A stretch of 64,000 nt of DNA, taken from positions 1 to 64,000 of the forward strand of contig CAIUGL010000043.1 in assembly GCA_903898715.1 (NCBI GenBank), written 5' to 3'. The notes under the pieces were generated by a model. That model was not told the origin of the DNA and ran no database searches. It was given only the letters and a program-made list of their open reading frames with translations. Shown here piece by piece: positions 1 through 9,254 of the stretch. The position numbers were made by a program, and so were the translations under genes. The stretch's first letter is position 1; each line of letters starts with the position of its first letter. This DNA comes from an uncultured Cytophagaceae bacterium. Its GTDB lineage: Bacteria; Bacteroidota; Bacteroidia; Cytophagales; Spirosomataceae.

Positions 1-1275
1 CTCCCCATCTTACTTACGGCAACTTGTCAGTTTGGTCGGTTCGATGATCCTAACCAACTTTCTGGAGGAGAAATAGCCTTGCTTTCTCCGCAGGGAGGAT
101 CTATTGCACTAATCAGTACAACAAGACCTGTATTTCAAAGTAGCAATTATCTGTTTGGAAAGGCGTTTTACAGCTTTTTAAAAGCAAATCTTAGAAACAC
201 GGATTACCGGCTAGGTGACTTATTTCGAGATACAAAAAATGCCAGCAAAACCGGAGTCATTAATCGGAACATCAGTTTATTGGGAGATCCAAGCAGCCCT
301 TTACCTTGGCAAAGTGCCCAGATTACTATTTCGGCCAATGGTGATAATTATACAGCTAAGTCAGAAAGCCCGGCTGAAGGCCAGGTAACGGCCTACTATT
401 ATTCAGAAAACTCAAAAGTAAAAACACTAGGCACAAAAGGAGATGCCTTTAGCTATTTCGCACCTGGAAAACTCATAGGCAAGTCGGCGCATACCATGAA
501 ACAAGGCAATGCATCCATCTCGGGAAACAGTATTCCTACAAAAGGGGGAAAAATCGAGCTAAAGCTTATTGGCCAATCGAATACAGGCATGCCCATTTCT
601 GGATACCAACTGGTTGATAAAAAACAAACCATCTTACCGGATACAAAAGCACCTGTCATACAAATTTCATTTCCTGACGAACTCAAGCAAAATACTATCT
701 CCTCCAATCCGATGGTGCTCATCAATATTTCAGATGAACAAGGATTACGCTGGCAAGGGCCGATGAATGAACCAGCCTATTTGACACTAAATGATACGCT
801 ACGAATTCCCATATTACCTTTTTGGGAGCCAACGGTAGATTTGCCCAATCAAGGTAGCATACGCTATCGACTAACAAATCTTTCTCCAGGCGCCTATACG
901 TTACGGGTGAATTGTTGGGACACTAACAATAATGCCAGCCAACAATCGTTAACATTCACAGTAGAAGAAAATTCGTCAAGTCGGCAGCCTTGGATCTTAT
1001 TTCCGAATCCAGCTAAAGAAAAAATGACTTTCCGAACAGAGGTAACCCGTATTTGGAGTAGCGATCGATATGAACTTGAGATTTTTAATTTGATGGGAGA
1101 AAAAATCCATACACAAGCTGGTAGTTTAACTCCGTTCGGCGGCCAAGAGTCAGGATTTGAGTTTTCAGTGGATATGTTAGGAGCAGGAGTTGTGGGCTTT
1201 GTAAGGATAAATATACGTGACAGTCAAGGTAAAATCATCGAAACCGTTAAATCCAAAATATTGACCCTAAAATAA
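1..1275 (+). CDS. porU: PorU, type IX secretion sortase (C-terminal part, 5' end outside window)
   Basis: The reading frame is open from base 1, so the gene starts upstream of the window; 424 codons are visible. PorU is the cell-surface, gingipain-like (C25) protease that removes the C-terminal signal of type IX cargo and attaches the cargo to the surface. The first visible residues contain TATCQFGRFDDP, which fits the C25 catalytic-cysteine region (Cys codon at 25-27), followed by SGGE and an Ig-like region. The last 90 or so residues form a beta-rich C-terminal domain with a PNPAKEKMTF stretch like a type IX signal, as PorU itself carries. porV follows about 100 bases downstream, the usual porU-porV arrangement. 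The catalytic His lies outside the window. An internal TTG at base 79 is only an artefact of truncation. Confidence 0.9.
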   Translation, partial: LPILLTATCQFGRFDDPNQLSGGEIALLSPQGGSIALISTTRPVFQSSNYLFGKAFYSFLKANLRNTDYRLGDLFRDTKNASKTGVINRNISLLGDPSSPLPWQSAQITISANGDNYTAKSESPAEGQVTAYYYSENSKVKTLGTKGDAFSYFAPGKLIGKSAHTMKQGNASISGNSIPTKGGKIELKLIGQSNTGMPISGYQLVDKKQTILPDTKAPVIQISFPDELKQNTISSNPMVLINISDEQGLRWQGPMNEPAYLTLNDTLRIPILPFWEPTVDLPNQGSIRYRLTNLSPGAYTLRVNCWDTNNNASQQSLTFTVEENSSSRQPWILFPNPAKEKMTFRTEVTRIWSSDRYELEIFNLMGEKIHTQAGSLTPFGGQESGFEFSVDMLGAGVVGFVRINIRDSQGKIIETVKSKILTLK

Positions 1276-1325
1276 ATTTTGACAAAGATTTTTTTCAAAT
1301 TTCGAACATTTACCTTAAAAATAAC

Positions 1326-1333
1326 TATTTTTG
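1326..1333 (+). promoter_or_regulatory. putative -7 promoter element for porV
   Basis: TATTTTTG matches the Bacteroidota -7 consensus TAnnTTTG and lies 44 bases upstream of the porV ATG. No clean TTTG -33 box is present at the usual 19-21 base spacing; the nearest is TTTC near 1300. Confidence 0.45.
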
Positions 1334-1377
1334 AATCTAGCTTTAATGCTAAGAGACTCTCTTATAAATTTAATACA

Positions 1378-2550
1378 ATGACAACGAATAAATCGATCAT
1401 CCAAAAAGTAGTTTTTACTTTAGTTGCTGTATCTATTAGCACGCTAACCTTTGGACAATTACCAACTACCGTATTGGGCCAAACGAACGCAGGTCGCGTT
1501 CCAACTCCTACGATGTTGTTTTTAAATGTTTCTCCTGATGCGCGTTCTGCAGGTATGGGTGATGCAGGTGTTGCCATTTCTTCAGACGTTAATGCAATTT
1601 ACTGGAATCCAGCAAAACTTGCGACGGCAGATAAAGACCTAGGATTTGCTATTTCATACACTCCTTGGTTACGTAATTTAGTAAATGACATGGCGTTGTA
1701 TAACATTGCAGGATACAAGAAAACATCAAAAGATCAAGCATTTGGTTTCTCAATCAACTACTTTGATCAAGGCTTATTTCAAGCAACAACTGCAAATGGT
1801 ACAAGTGCTGGAAACTTCAATTCGAAAGAATATGCCTTAACTGTTGCACATGCGCGTAAATTATCAAACGCGTTGTCATTAGGTGTAAATCTAAAATACA
1901 TTAATTCAAATTTAACTGGTGGCTATCAAGCGCAAGGCTCTCAAATGAAGCCTGCTCAAACAGTTGCTGCTGATTTGGCATTATACTGGAACTCAGTAAC
2001 AGAAAAAAATTGGAACTTAACTTATGGTTTAGTTTTATCTAACATTTCTGGTAAAGTTTCTTATGGTGGTTTAGATAAAAACTTCATTCCAACTAACCTA
2101 CGTATGGGTGTTGCTGGAGTAAAGAACATCGACGAAAAAAACAAATTGACATTAACATTAGATTTAAACAAATTAATGGTTCCAACGCCACAGTCTGTTG
2201 ATGCAAACGGAGCCGTAACAGGTACAGATCCTAATAATACAACAGCAATTGGTGGAATCTTTGGTTCATTATTTGATGCTCCAGATGGATTCGGTGAAGA
2301 ATTAAAAGAAGTTACTGCTTCTTTGGGTGCTGAATACCTTTACAACAATACATTTGCGATTCGCGGTGGTTACTTCAATGAAAGTGCGATGAAAGGTGAT
2401 CGTAAATATTTCACCATGGGTGTAGGATTTAAATTAGACCAAAAATATGGTTTTGATTTTGCTTACCTAGTACCAACAGGTTCTAGCAGCCCATTAGCGA
2501 ACACATTACGTATTTCATTATTGGCTGCAATCAACCAAGAAAGAAAATAA
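1378..2550 (+). CDS. porV: PorV, type IX secretion outer membrane beta-barrel shuttle
   Basis: This 390-residue protein is a FadL-like outer-membrane barrel. PorV collects cargo from the type IX translocon and delivers it to the PorU sortase. The ATG at 1378 is chosen because it opens a normal signal peptide (hydrophobic VVFTLVAVSI, cleavage near TFG-Q). An upstream in-frame TTG at 1279 would add a non-signal-like leader. Family hallmarks are visible after cleavage: the PTPTMLFLNVSPDARSAGMG stretch and the DVNAIYWNPAKLA motif. The rest is alternating hydrophobic strand sequence ending in a strand-like tail. Codon use is more uniform and AT-rich (GGT, TTA, CGT) than in porU, which suggests high expression. 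It lies just downstream of porU, with its own possible promoter, and is followed by a strong hairpin. Confidence 0.93.
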   Translation: MTTNKSIIQKVVFTLVAVSISTLTFGQLPTTVLGQTNAGRVPTPTMLFLNVSPDARSAGMGDAGVAISSDVNAIYWNPAKLATADKDLGFAISYTPWLRNLVNDMALYNIAGYKKTSKDQAFGFSINYFDQGLFQATTANGTSAGNFNSKEYALTVAHARKLSNALSLGVNLKYINSNLTGGYQAQGSQMKPAQTVAADLALYWNSVTEKNWNLTYGLVLSNISGKVSYGGLDKNFIPTNLRMGVAGVKNIDEKNKLTLTLDLNKLMVPTPQSVDANGAVTGTDPNNTTAIGGIFGSLFDAPDGFGEELKEVTASLGAEYLYNNTFAIRGGYFNESAMKGDRKYFTMGVGFKLDQKYGFDFAYLVPTGSSSPLANTLRISLLAAINQERK

Positions 2551-2569
2551 TTTAACGATTATCGTTCAT

Positions 2570-2597
2570 CAAATGACATCTCTAGGGATGTCATTTG
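2570..2597 (+). terminator. hairpin terminator after porV
   Basis: An 11-bp perfect stem, CAAATGACATC (2570-2580) with GATGTCATTTG (2587-2597), encloses a 6-base loop 20 bases after the porV stop codon. A short T-rich stretch (TGTTTTATG) follows. The T-tract is weak, so termination may be partial. Confidence 0.65.
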
Positions 2598-2617
2598 TGT
2601 TTTATGCCTATTCCTAA

Positions 2618-3895
2618 ATGCACATGCTTGATCGGACTATTGCTCCCCCATCCTATCCAATTAATTGGGTTCAATTTCCTTCCACTCAAACGTACACAAC
2701 CGAGCATGGAGTAAATATTCATTCCATCTCACTTGGCGAGCAGCCCGTATTTAAATTCGAGTATACCATTCAAGCAGGGGCCACTGAAGCCATTAAAGCT
2801 GGCGTAGCTAGCCTAACTGCTATGCTGATGAAACGTGGAACACAACAGCATACTGCCCAAGAATTAAATCAGAAATTCGACTTCTTCGGGGCTTTCTGGG
2901 ATGTACAATCAAGCCTAGACCATGCCACGTTCACGGTCTATGGATTAACGAAGCACTTCGAGTCGCTGATGCCCTTGGTTTTTGAAATTATTCAACATGC
3001 CACTTTCCCGGAAGAGGAATTTGAAAAAGAAATCGCGATCGAAATCCAAAAGAGTAAATTAAACTGGCAAAAAACAGCCTTTAGTGCCAGTCAGATTTTT
3101 CGCTCACAATTATTTCCTAATGACCCCTATGGCCGCGTAAGTAAAGCAGAAAGCCTTCAGCAAATTACGCGCACCGATTTAGTTGGTTTTCATCAGAACT
3201 ATTGGCTTGAGCAAAAGCCGACCATATTTCTTTCGGGTCAAATAAGCGCTGACGCCATCGCGACAGTCGCCTCATTTGTGGATCAATCCAGCAAGTCAAA
3301 AATTACTACAAATGACCGACCAGCCATCGTTTCTACTCCAGCCATTTGTACGCATGAATCACGCGAAAATGCCCTACAATGTTCAATTCGCATGGGGCAA
3401 GTGAGCATGAATCGCCAGAATCCTGACTACTACAAGTTCAGCGTTTTGAATACCATTTTAGGTGGTTTTTTCGGATCAAGGCTACAAAAAAATATTCGGG
3501 AAGAAAAAGGATTTACGTACGGAATTTCTTCTTCCATTGTCCCGTTAAAGCGTGCGGGCTACTGGGCTGTAGGAACAGACGTAAATAAAGAAAATGCCGC
3601 TGAAACGTGTAGTGAAATCCGTAGAGAAATTCACGAACTCCAGCAACATTTAGTCTCTATTGATGAACTTGAGATTGTCAAAAACTATTTGATGGGCAGC
3701 TTTACAGGGGAACTGACACAAGCGTTTGATATTGCCGACAAACTTAAAGTAATCTATTTGGAGGGATTGCCACTTGATTTTTACGATCATTTCCAACATC
3801 AAATCACGGCATGTACCCCAAAAGATTTGAGAGAACTAGCAAATCAATATCTAGATCCCTCAAATCTTCACGAGGTGATTGTAGGCGCAATTTAG
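2618..3895 (+). CDS. M16-family peptidase-like protein lacking the zinc motif
   Basis: The 425-residue protein has the two-lobed layout of M16 (pitrilysin/mitochondrial processing peptidase) proteins. The C-terminal half contains the conserved substrate-contact region GFTYGISSS and a LGGFFGSRLQKNIREEKG stretch. The N-terminal position where active members carry HxxEH reads GVASLTAMLMKRGT, so the zinc ligands and catalytic Glu are absent. It therefore resembles the non-catalytic partner subunit seen in paired M16 genes. No active partner is visible in the window. There is no signal peptide. The ATG at 2618 is used; ATG 2624 is an alternative. Its 3' end overlaps the convergent PfkB gene by 4 bases. 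Substrate and role are unknown. Confidence 0.8.
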   Translation: MHMLDRTIAPPSYPINWVQFPSTQTYTTEHGVNIHSISLGEQPVFKFEYTIQAGATEAIKAGVASLTAMLMKRGTQQHTAQELNQKFDFFGAFWDVQSSLDHATFTVYGLTKHFESLMPLVFEIIQHATFPEEEFEKEIAIEIQKSKLNWQKTAFSASQIFRSQLFPNDPYGRVSKAESLQQITRTDLVGFHQNYWLEQKPTIFLSGQISADAIATVASFVDQSSKSKITTNDRPAIVSTPAICTHESRENALQCSIRMGQVSMNRQNPDYYKFSVLNTILGGFFGSRLQKNIREEKGFTYGISSSIVPLKRAGYWAVGTDVNKENAAETCSEIRREIHELQQHLVSIDELEIVKNYLMGSFTGELTQAFDIADKLKVIYLEGLPLDFYDHFQHQITACTPKDLRELANQYLDPSNLHEVIVGAI

Positions 3896-4800
3896 AATCG
3901 CGCCAATTCACGGAATTCATTCACACGACCCTCTAAATCATGGTCAGTGATTTCCAACAAACGTTCCGTACCGAATTTCTCTACACAGAAAGATGCCATA
4001 GCTGATCCATAAACGATCGCCTTACGCATATTCTCAAAGGAGATGTCATCCGTTTTTGCCAAGTAGCCAATAAAACCTCCCACAAATGTATCGCCAGCAC
4101 CTGTTGGATCAAATACTTCCTCAAGCGGTAATGCAGGGCAATAAAACATATTCGAACCTTGGAACAAAAGTGCACCATGCTCTCCTTTTTTGATAATAAG
4201 CGTTTTAGGCCCCATCTCCATGATTAATTTAGCCGCAGTGCGCAACGAATATTGCTCAGATAATTGGCGTGCCTCCTCATCATTAATACAAAGTACATCA
4301 ACCATCTTCAACACCAGTTTCAAATCATCCATCGCTACATCCATCCAAAAGTTCATGGTATCCATCACCACTAACTTAGGGCGTTTGGTAAGACCTTCGA
4401 TCGCTTCGATTTGAACTTGAGGCGTTAAGTTACCCAACATTAAGTATTCGCAATCTTGATAGCTAGTAGGAATCACAGGTTTGAAATCAGCCAATACATT
4501 TAAGTCGGTCACCAACGTATCCCGAGAATTCATGTTGTTGTGATATTTCCCTGCCCAGAAAAAAGATTTCTCACCTGCCTTTATTTGAAGACCGTCCAAA
4601 TTAATTCCTTTGGATTCCAATGTATCCATGTAAGCTTGCGGAAAGTCATCACCGACAACAGCCACCACATTTACTTTGGGTTGGAAAAATGCAGCAGACA
4701 AAGCAATGTAAGTACAAGATCCACCGATAATTTTATCTGTTTTGCCATAGGGCGTTTCTAGCGCGTCGAACGCAACTGTTCCAATTGTTAATAAACTCAT
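3892..4800 (-). CDS. PfkB-family carbohydrate/nucleoside kinase
   Basis: This 302-residue ribokinase-fold enzyme is expected to phosphorylate a sugar or nucleoside with ATP in the cytoplasm. It begins with the short beta-strand entry LLTIGTVAFD, has a Gly-rich substrate segment (IIGGSCTYIALSAAFF), and ends with the PfkB signature DPTGAGDTFVGGF, whose Asp is the catalytic base. Length is typical of the family. The substrate cannot be assigned from sequence; the absence of the ribokinase-type N-terminal GS.N.D motif argues against ribokinase itself. It starts 11 bases downstream of the acetyltransferase-like gene and is probably co-transcribed with it. The 3' end overlaps the M16 gene by 4 bases. 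Confidence 0.85.
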   Translation of the reverse strand: MSLLTIGTVAFDALETPYGKTDKIIGGSCTYIALSAAFFQPKVNVVAVVGDDFPQAYMDTLESKGINLDGLQIKAGEKSFFWAGKYHNNMNSRDTLVTDLNVLADFKPVIPTSYQDCEYLMLGNLTPQVQIEAIEGLTKRPKLVVMDTMNFWMDVAMDDLKLVLKMVDVLCINDEEARQLSEQYSLRTAAKLIMEMGPKTLIIKKGEHGALLFQGSNMFYCPALPLEEVFDPTGAGDTFVGGFIGYLAKTDDISFENMRKAIVYGSAMASFCVEKFGTERLLEITDHDLEGRVNEFRELARF

Positions 4801-4811
4801 ATAAGGTGATT

Positions 4812-5981
4812 TTAGCCTACTTTAGCACACCGACTAAACGGCTGATTGGGGTTAAAAAATAAACGATAAGTAATATATGTTTTGTCGTTTGTCGCACCTA
4901 GCTGAGAGACAAACCGAAGCATTTTTGGATTAAAATCCCCTACCCAGTTCATGTCCATGGTCGTATAAGGATAAAAAGGATTTTCACGCGCAGCCGTTCG
5001 GAAACGCAATGCAATGGCAGATTCGACACCTTTGCCCTGATGCTCAGGAACCACACCGAAAATCAATCCACACGTACGCGTCAGCGTACCGCGAAGCTTT
5101 AACAGAACGAACTTGATCATCCCCCAAACATTCAACTTTCCATTTAAATGTTTAACGATTTGATTCAAATCAGGAATCACAATAAAAAAAGCAACAGGCT
5201 CTCCATCGGGGCCATAAGCGAACCAGAGTAATTGTTCATCGATAATGGGCTTCATTTTCTGCACCAACTTTTGCGCTTGTTCGGAGGACATGGCAGAAAC
5301 ACCAGGGAACTTAGACCATGCCGCATTGAAGATGATTCGAAAATCTTCAGCGTACTTAGGCAGGTTCGACTTTTCAATATGTTTAAACGTATAATCCGGA
5401 TTCTGATAAATCCGCTCAGCTTTTTCTTCGATTCCCGCAGTCACGTTGGCTCCCGTAATCGAAGACACAAAAACATGCTGCTTAAAATAATCTTGAAATC
5501 CGTAAGCTTCAAAGTAATCGATGTAATAAGGCTTCGTCCAAGGCATTTTATACGTTGGCTCATACTCCCAACCCTGAACCATCAAACCCCAAAAACTATC
5601 CCGCTCCCCAAAATTAATGGGGCCATCCATTCCTTCTATCCCTTTGGAGATCAGCCATTGCTTGCAAGCATCAAATAAAGTAAATGCCGCAACTTGATCT
5701 TCAATACATTCAAAAAATCCCATGCCACCCACGGGTACTTCATCGGATGATTTTGAATAAAAGGCCGCGACACGACCAATGGTTTTACCCGCGTCGTCAA
5801 GCAATATCCAGCGGATAGCTTCGCCATTTTTAAACTGTGTGTTTTTTTTCGGATCAAATATTGACTCAATATCGTTATCTAACGGACGAATCCAATTCGG
5901 ATCTGTCGCATATAGTTCTACGGCTATTCTTAAAAATTCTCGTTTAAGAGCTCTATCGTCCCCTATTTCCTTTAAAACCAT
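4812..5981 (-). CDS. conserved GNAT-like acyltransferase-fold protein
   Basis: This 389-residue protein is soluble, with no signal peptide. The middle and C-terminal half look like an acetyltransferase fold: GVVPEHQGKGVESAIALRF resembles the acetyl-CoA-binding (Q/R-x-x-G-x-G/A) loop of GNAT enzymes, and earlier parts hold strand-like segments such as RWILLDDAGKTIGRVAAFY and GGMGFFECIED. It resembles the large YghO-type proteins common in Bacteroidota, whose reaction is unknown to me. It is the first gene of a probable two-gene unit with the PfkB kinase and has a TATCTTTG element upstream. Confidence 0.6.
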   Translation of the reverse strand: MVLKEIGDDRALKREFLRIAVELYATDPNWIRPLDNDIESIFDPKKNTQFKNGEAIRWILLDDAGKTIGRVAAFYSKSSDEVPVGGMGFFECIEDQVAAFTLFDACKQWLISKGIEGMDGPINFGERDSFWGLMVQGWEYEPTYKMPWTKPYYIDYFEAYGFQDYFKQHVFVSSITGANVTAGIEEKAERIYQNPDYTFKHIEKSNLPKYAEDFRIIFNAAWSKFPGVSAMSSEQAQKLVQKMKPIIDEQLLWFAYGPDGEPVAFFIVIPDLNQIVKHLNGKLNVWGMIKFVLLKLRGTLTRTCGLIFGVVPEHQGKGVESAIALRFRTAARENPFYPYTTMDMNWVGDFNPKMLRFVSQLGATNDKTYITYRLFFNPNQPFSRCAKVG

Positions 5982-6013
5982 ATTGGCGAAAGCATTTTTT
6001 GACCAAAAACATA

Positions 6014-6021
6014 CAAAGATA
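6014..6021 (-). promoter_or_regulatory. putative -7 element for the acetyltransferase-PfkB unit
   Basis: Read on the minus strand this is TATCTTTG, an exact TAnnTTTG match 32 bases upstream of the ATG at 5981. No clear -33 box was found. Confidence 0.5.
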
Positions 6022-6109
6022 ATACAATTCGCAAGCCCCTCATTTGTTTGGTGAATTAAAAGAATACGATTAATTTTAATTCCTTATACAGAACCCAGAT
6101 CCGGTATTC

Positions 6110-7600
6110 ATGCAGCCACTCAAAATATACAACACCCTAAGTCGAGAAAAAGAAATCTTCGAAGCGATCAATGCGCCACATGTGGGATTGTATGTTTGTG
6201 GGCCAACGGTCTATAATTATGCTCATTTAGGGAATATTCGAACGTTTACCTCCTTTGATATCCTGCATCGTTATTTGAAGAAAATTGGCTATAAAGTACG
6301 CTATGTGCGCAATATCACGGATGTCGGCCACTTAGTAGGTGACGGTGATGAAGGCGAAGACAAAATTGGCAAAATGGCCAAATTGGAGAAACTGGAGCCC
6401 ATGGAAATTGTGCAGCGGTATACCAATGATTTTCACGAAGTACTGCAAAAATTCAATTTATTGCCTCCTAGCATTGAACCGACGGCTACGGGACACATCG
6501 TGGAACAAATTGAAACGACTAAAACCTTGCTTGATAAAGGCATGGCGTATGAATCGAATGGCTCTATTTATTTTGACATCGAGGCCTACAACAAACAAGG
6601 AGGCGATTACGGTAAGTTATCTGGACGTATTTTAGATGATTTATTGACCGAAACACGGGATTTAGACGGCGTAGGCGAAAAGCGTAGCCCACTCGATTTC
6701 GCGCTTTGGAAAAAAGCATCTCCTGAACATATCATGCGCTGGCCATCTCCTTGGGGAGACGGATTTCCGGGTTGGCACCTCGAATGTACGTGTATGAGCC
6801 ACAAATATCTAGGTGATACCTTTGATATTCACGGAGGGGGCATGGACTTAAAATTCCCACACCACGAATGCGAAATCGCGCAAGCGAAAGCCGCACATGG
6901 TCGTGCGCCTGTACGTTATTGGATGCACACAAATATGCTTACGGTCAATGGGCAAAAAATGAGCAAATCTCTTGGGAATTCATTTTTACCTAATGAATTA
7001 ATCACAGGAAATCATCCGCTTTTGGAACAGCCTTACAGCCCCATGACGGTACGTTTCTTTATGTTGCAATCACAATATAGAAGCACCTTAGACTTTTCAA
7101 ACGACGCCTTAAAAGCTGCCCAAAAAGGCTATAAGCGTATGGCTAATGGGTTACGCATCATCAAATCAATGACGTTCCCATCCGAAACCATTGAGGCTAC
7201 GGACGAAACGGTATTAGCTGAAATGCATGCCGATATCCAAGGATGCTATGACGGGATGAATGATGACCTAAATACGGCCGTAACAATTGCCAGCCTATTT
7301 TCGTTATTAAAGAAAATTAACCAATTGTATACAGGCCAACTAAGTTTTGAACAAATAGGCCAAGCCGGATTTGATGCTTTAAAAACTAATTACATCAGCT
7401 TTATGGAGGATGTATTAGGTTTACTTGAGGAGTTCCCTGAAAATCAGGACCAACTAATCAAAGGCATGTTGCAATTGTACCAAGACTTTAAGGCCAATCG
7501 TCAATATGACAAAGTGGATGAGATACGAGCCAGTTTCAAATCCATGGGCCTATTAATTAAAGACATGAAAACCCGCATCGACTGGGGCTACGAGGAATAA
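6110..7600 (+). CDS. cysS: cysteinyl-tRNA synthetase
   Basis: This 496-residue class I synthetase charges tRNA-Cys with cysteine in the cytoplasm. The zinc-site Cys and HIGH-type motif are together near residue 28-40 (YVCGPTVYNYAHLGN), other zinc ligands sit in HLECTCMS and HHECEIA, and the KMSKS loop is GQKMSKSLGNS near residue 285. Length is normal for the family. The ATG at 6110 directly precedes the conserved N-terminal LKIYNTLSREKE stretch. Two rhomboid protease genes follow with gaps of 2 bases and 1 base, so the three are probably one transcript. Confidence 0.97.
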   Translation: MQPLKIYNTLSREKEIFEAINAPHVGLYVCGPTVYNYAHLGNIRTFTSFDILHRYLKKIGYKVRYVRNITDVGHLVGDGDEGEDKIGKMAKLEKLEPMEIVQRYTNDFHEVLQKFNLLPPSIEPTATGHIVEQIETTKTLLDKGMAYESNGSIYFDIEAYNKQGGDYGKLSGRILDDLLTETRDLDGVGEKRSPLDFALWKKASPEHIMRWPSPWGDGFPGWHLECTCMSHKYLGDTFDIHGGGMDLKFPHHECEIAQAKAAHGRAPVRYWMHTNMLTVNGQKMSKSLGNSFLPNELITGNHPLLEQPYSPMTVRFFMLQSQYRSTLDFSNDALKAAQKGYKRMANGLRIIKSMTFPSETIEATDETVLAEMHADIQGCYDGMNDDLNTAVTIASLFSLLKKINQLYTGQLSFEQIGQAGFDALKTNYISFMEDVLGLLEEFPENQDQLIKGMLQLYQDFKANRQYDKVDEIRASFKSMGLLIKDMKTRIDWGYEE

Positions 7601-7602
7601 AT

Positions 7603-8343
7603 ATGTTTAGAGATTTAACACCCAACGTTCGTTTATTGATTCTCATTAACGTAGGTATGTTTCTGGCCAAATCGTTTTTGCCAGATGAATACTTAAGTTT
7701 ACATTATTTTGGTGCGAAGGATTTTTATCCCTTTCAGCTCGTTACCTATATGTTTGTGCATGGCAGCTTTTTTCACCTGCTAGGTAACATGTTTGGACTT
7801 TATATGTTCGGTTCTTTACTCGAGCGTATATGGGGAGCTCAGCGATTTCTTTTCTTCTATTTTTTCTGCGGGATTGGTGCCGGTTTGCTCTATGTGGGGA
7901 TCCAACATTTTGTAGATTTTGCAGATATTCGACGAGCAACTGAACTCGTTTTAAGCAATCCAAGCTCATTTAATTTAATGGACTACGCGCAGCATTATGC
8001 TGTCATTGGATCTCCGCAAGGTGTCGCGCTCAATATCGAATGGGTACATGCCAATTATGACGAATACATCAATCGCAGTATTTTAGGGGGTGCCTCAGGA
8101 TCAATATTTGGCATATTAATGGCGTTCGGGTACCTATTTCCGAATTCAGAGATGTTTTTATTCCCACTTCCTATCCCCATCAAAGCCAAATACTTTGTGA
8201 GTTTTTATGGATTGTATGAGCTTTATCAAGGCATCCAACAATATGAAGGAGATAATGTTGCTCACTTTGCACATATTGGTGGGATGATTTTTGCCGTGAT
8301 TTTATTAAAAGTTTGGGGAACGAAACGAAATAATTTCTATTGA
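7603..8343 (+). CDS. rhomboid-family intramembrane serine protease (first of two)
   Basis: This 246-residue membrane protein cleaves transmembrane segments of other proteins within the bilayer. About six hydrophobic segments are visible. The catalytic Ser is in GGASGSIFGILMAFGY and the catalytic His in VAHFAHIGGMIF; the HGSFFHLLGNMFGLYMFG segment carries the conserved His/Asn region. It starts 2 bases after cysS and ends 1 base before the second rhomboid. Its substrate is not known. Confidence 0.9.
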   Translation: MFRDLTPNVRLLILINVGMFLAKSFLPDEYLSLHYFGAKDFYPFQLVTYMFVHGSFFHLLGNMFGLYMFGSLLERIWGAQRFLFFYFFCGIGAGLLYVGIQHFVDFADIRRATELVLSNPSSFNLMDYAQHYAVIGSPQGVALNIEWVHANYDEYINRSILGGASGSIFGILMAFGYLFPNSEMFLFPLPIPIKAKYFVSFYGLYELYQGIQQYEGDNVAHFAHIGGMIFAVILLKVWGTKRNNFY

Positions 8344-8344
8344 T

Positions 8345-9196
8345 ATGCGCAGCATTTGGCAAGATATGAAGTTAGTATTCCAGCAGCCCAATCGTGGTCT
8401 GATGCAATTGATCGTGATCAATGTAGGAATTTTTATTGCCTTAATGCTTACAAAAGTTACCCTCATTCTAGCAGGGAAATCTGAGTTTTTTGAATCTTTT
8501 TTAGAGCAACTAACCTTATCATCCTCATTCGCTGATTTCAGTCGGAAACCATGGACTTTCCTAACCTATTTTTTTATTCATGTTGACCTCATGCATGTGG
8601 TTTTCAACATGCTATTTTTATACTGGTTTGGACAAATTTTACAGGATTTTTTAGGTCAAAACAAGACGATTCAATTGTACTTCATAGGGGGCCTAGCGGG
8701 TGCAGTCACTTACATTGGTGCCTTGAACACCATCCCCTATTACGTGAATCAAGGTCCCATGTTTTTAATGGGGGCATCGGCAGGTGTGTATGCGATCGTT
8801 ACTGCGGCAGCCACTTTACGGCCAAACTACACAGTCCATTTGTTTCTAATTGGGCCCATTGCAATCAAATATATTTCAGGATTCTATGTAATCTGGTCCG
8901 TGCTAGAAAGCGTTGGGTCCAATGGCGGTGGGAATATCGCTCATTTAGGAGGAGCCCTCGTAGGGGTACTTTTTGCCTTATATAGTAAGCGCACACAGAC
9001 TGCCACCCAGCAAATAGAAAAAGTACTTACTTATGTAACGGTCGCTGCACAAAAAACTGTATCGACCACATCCTCAGAAGTAGTTGACGAAGAGGAACTT
9101 AACCAGATTTTAGATAAAATTTCTAAATCGGGATTTGATAGTTTAAGTAAATTAGAGAAAAAGAGATTGTTCCAGGCGAGTCAAAAAAATGAATAA
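8345..9196 (+). CDS. rhomboid-family intramembrane serine protease (second of two)
   Basis: This 283-residue paralogue of the preceding gene has the same architecture: a hydrophobic N-terminal segment, HVDLMHVVFNMLFLYWFG, the Ser motif GASAGVYAIV, and the His motif NIAHLGGALVGVLFALYS. It also carries a C-terminal cytoplasmic tail of about 75 residues rich in Glu, Ser and Lys (EVVDEEELNQILDKISKSG). That tail matches the short helical C-terminal extension common in Bacteroidota rhomboids. The pair probably arose by tandem duplication, but the two have diverged strongly. The ATG lies 1 base after the first rhomboid's stop. Confidence 0.9.
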   Translation: MRSIWQDMKLVFQQPNRGLMQLIVINVGIFIALMLTKVTLILAGKSEFFESFLEQLTLSSSFADFSRKPWTFLTYFFIHVDLMHVVFNMLFLYWFGQILQDFLGQNKTIQLYFIGGLAGAVTYIGALNTIPYYVNQGPMFLMGASAGVYAIVTAAATLRPNYTVHLFLIGPIAIKYISGFYVIWSVLESVGSNGGGNIAHLGGALVGVLFALYSKRTQTATQQIEKVLTYVTVAAQKTVSTTSSEVVDEEELNQILDKISKSGFDSLSKLEKKRLFQASQKNE

Positions 9197-9212
9197 GCCA
9201 GAAAAACATTTT

Positions 9213-9220
9213 TACCTTTG
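9213..9220 (+). promoter_or_regulatory. putative -7 promoter element for dxs
   Basis: TACCTTTG matches TAnnTTTG exactly, 34 bases upstream of the GTG start of dxs. No TTTG -33 element was seen at the expected distance. Confidence 0.5.
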
Positions 9221-9254
9221 TGTGGTTAATCTTTCACTTGAATAAATTTATATC

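Noticed and set aside
1279-1377. Upstream TTG start for porV
   Set aside because: It would place a non-hydrophobic 33-residue leader before a good signal peptide; the region fits a promoter and leader instead.
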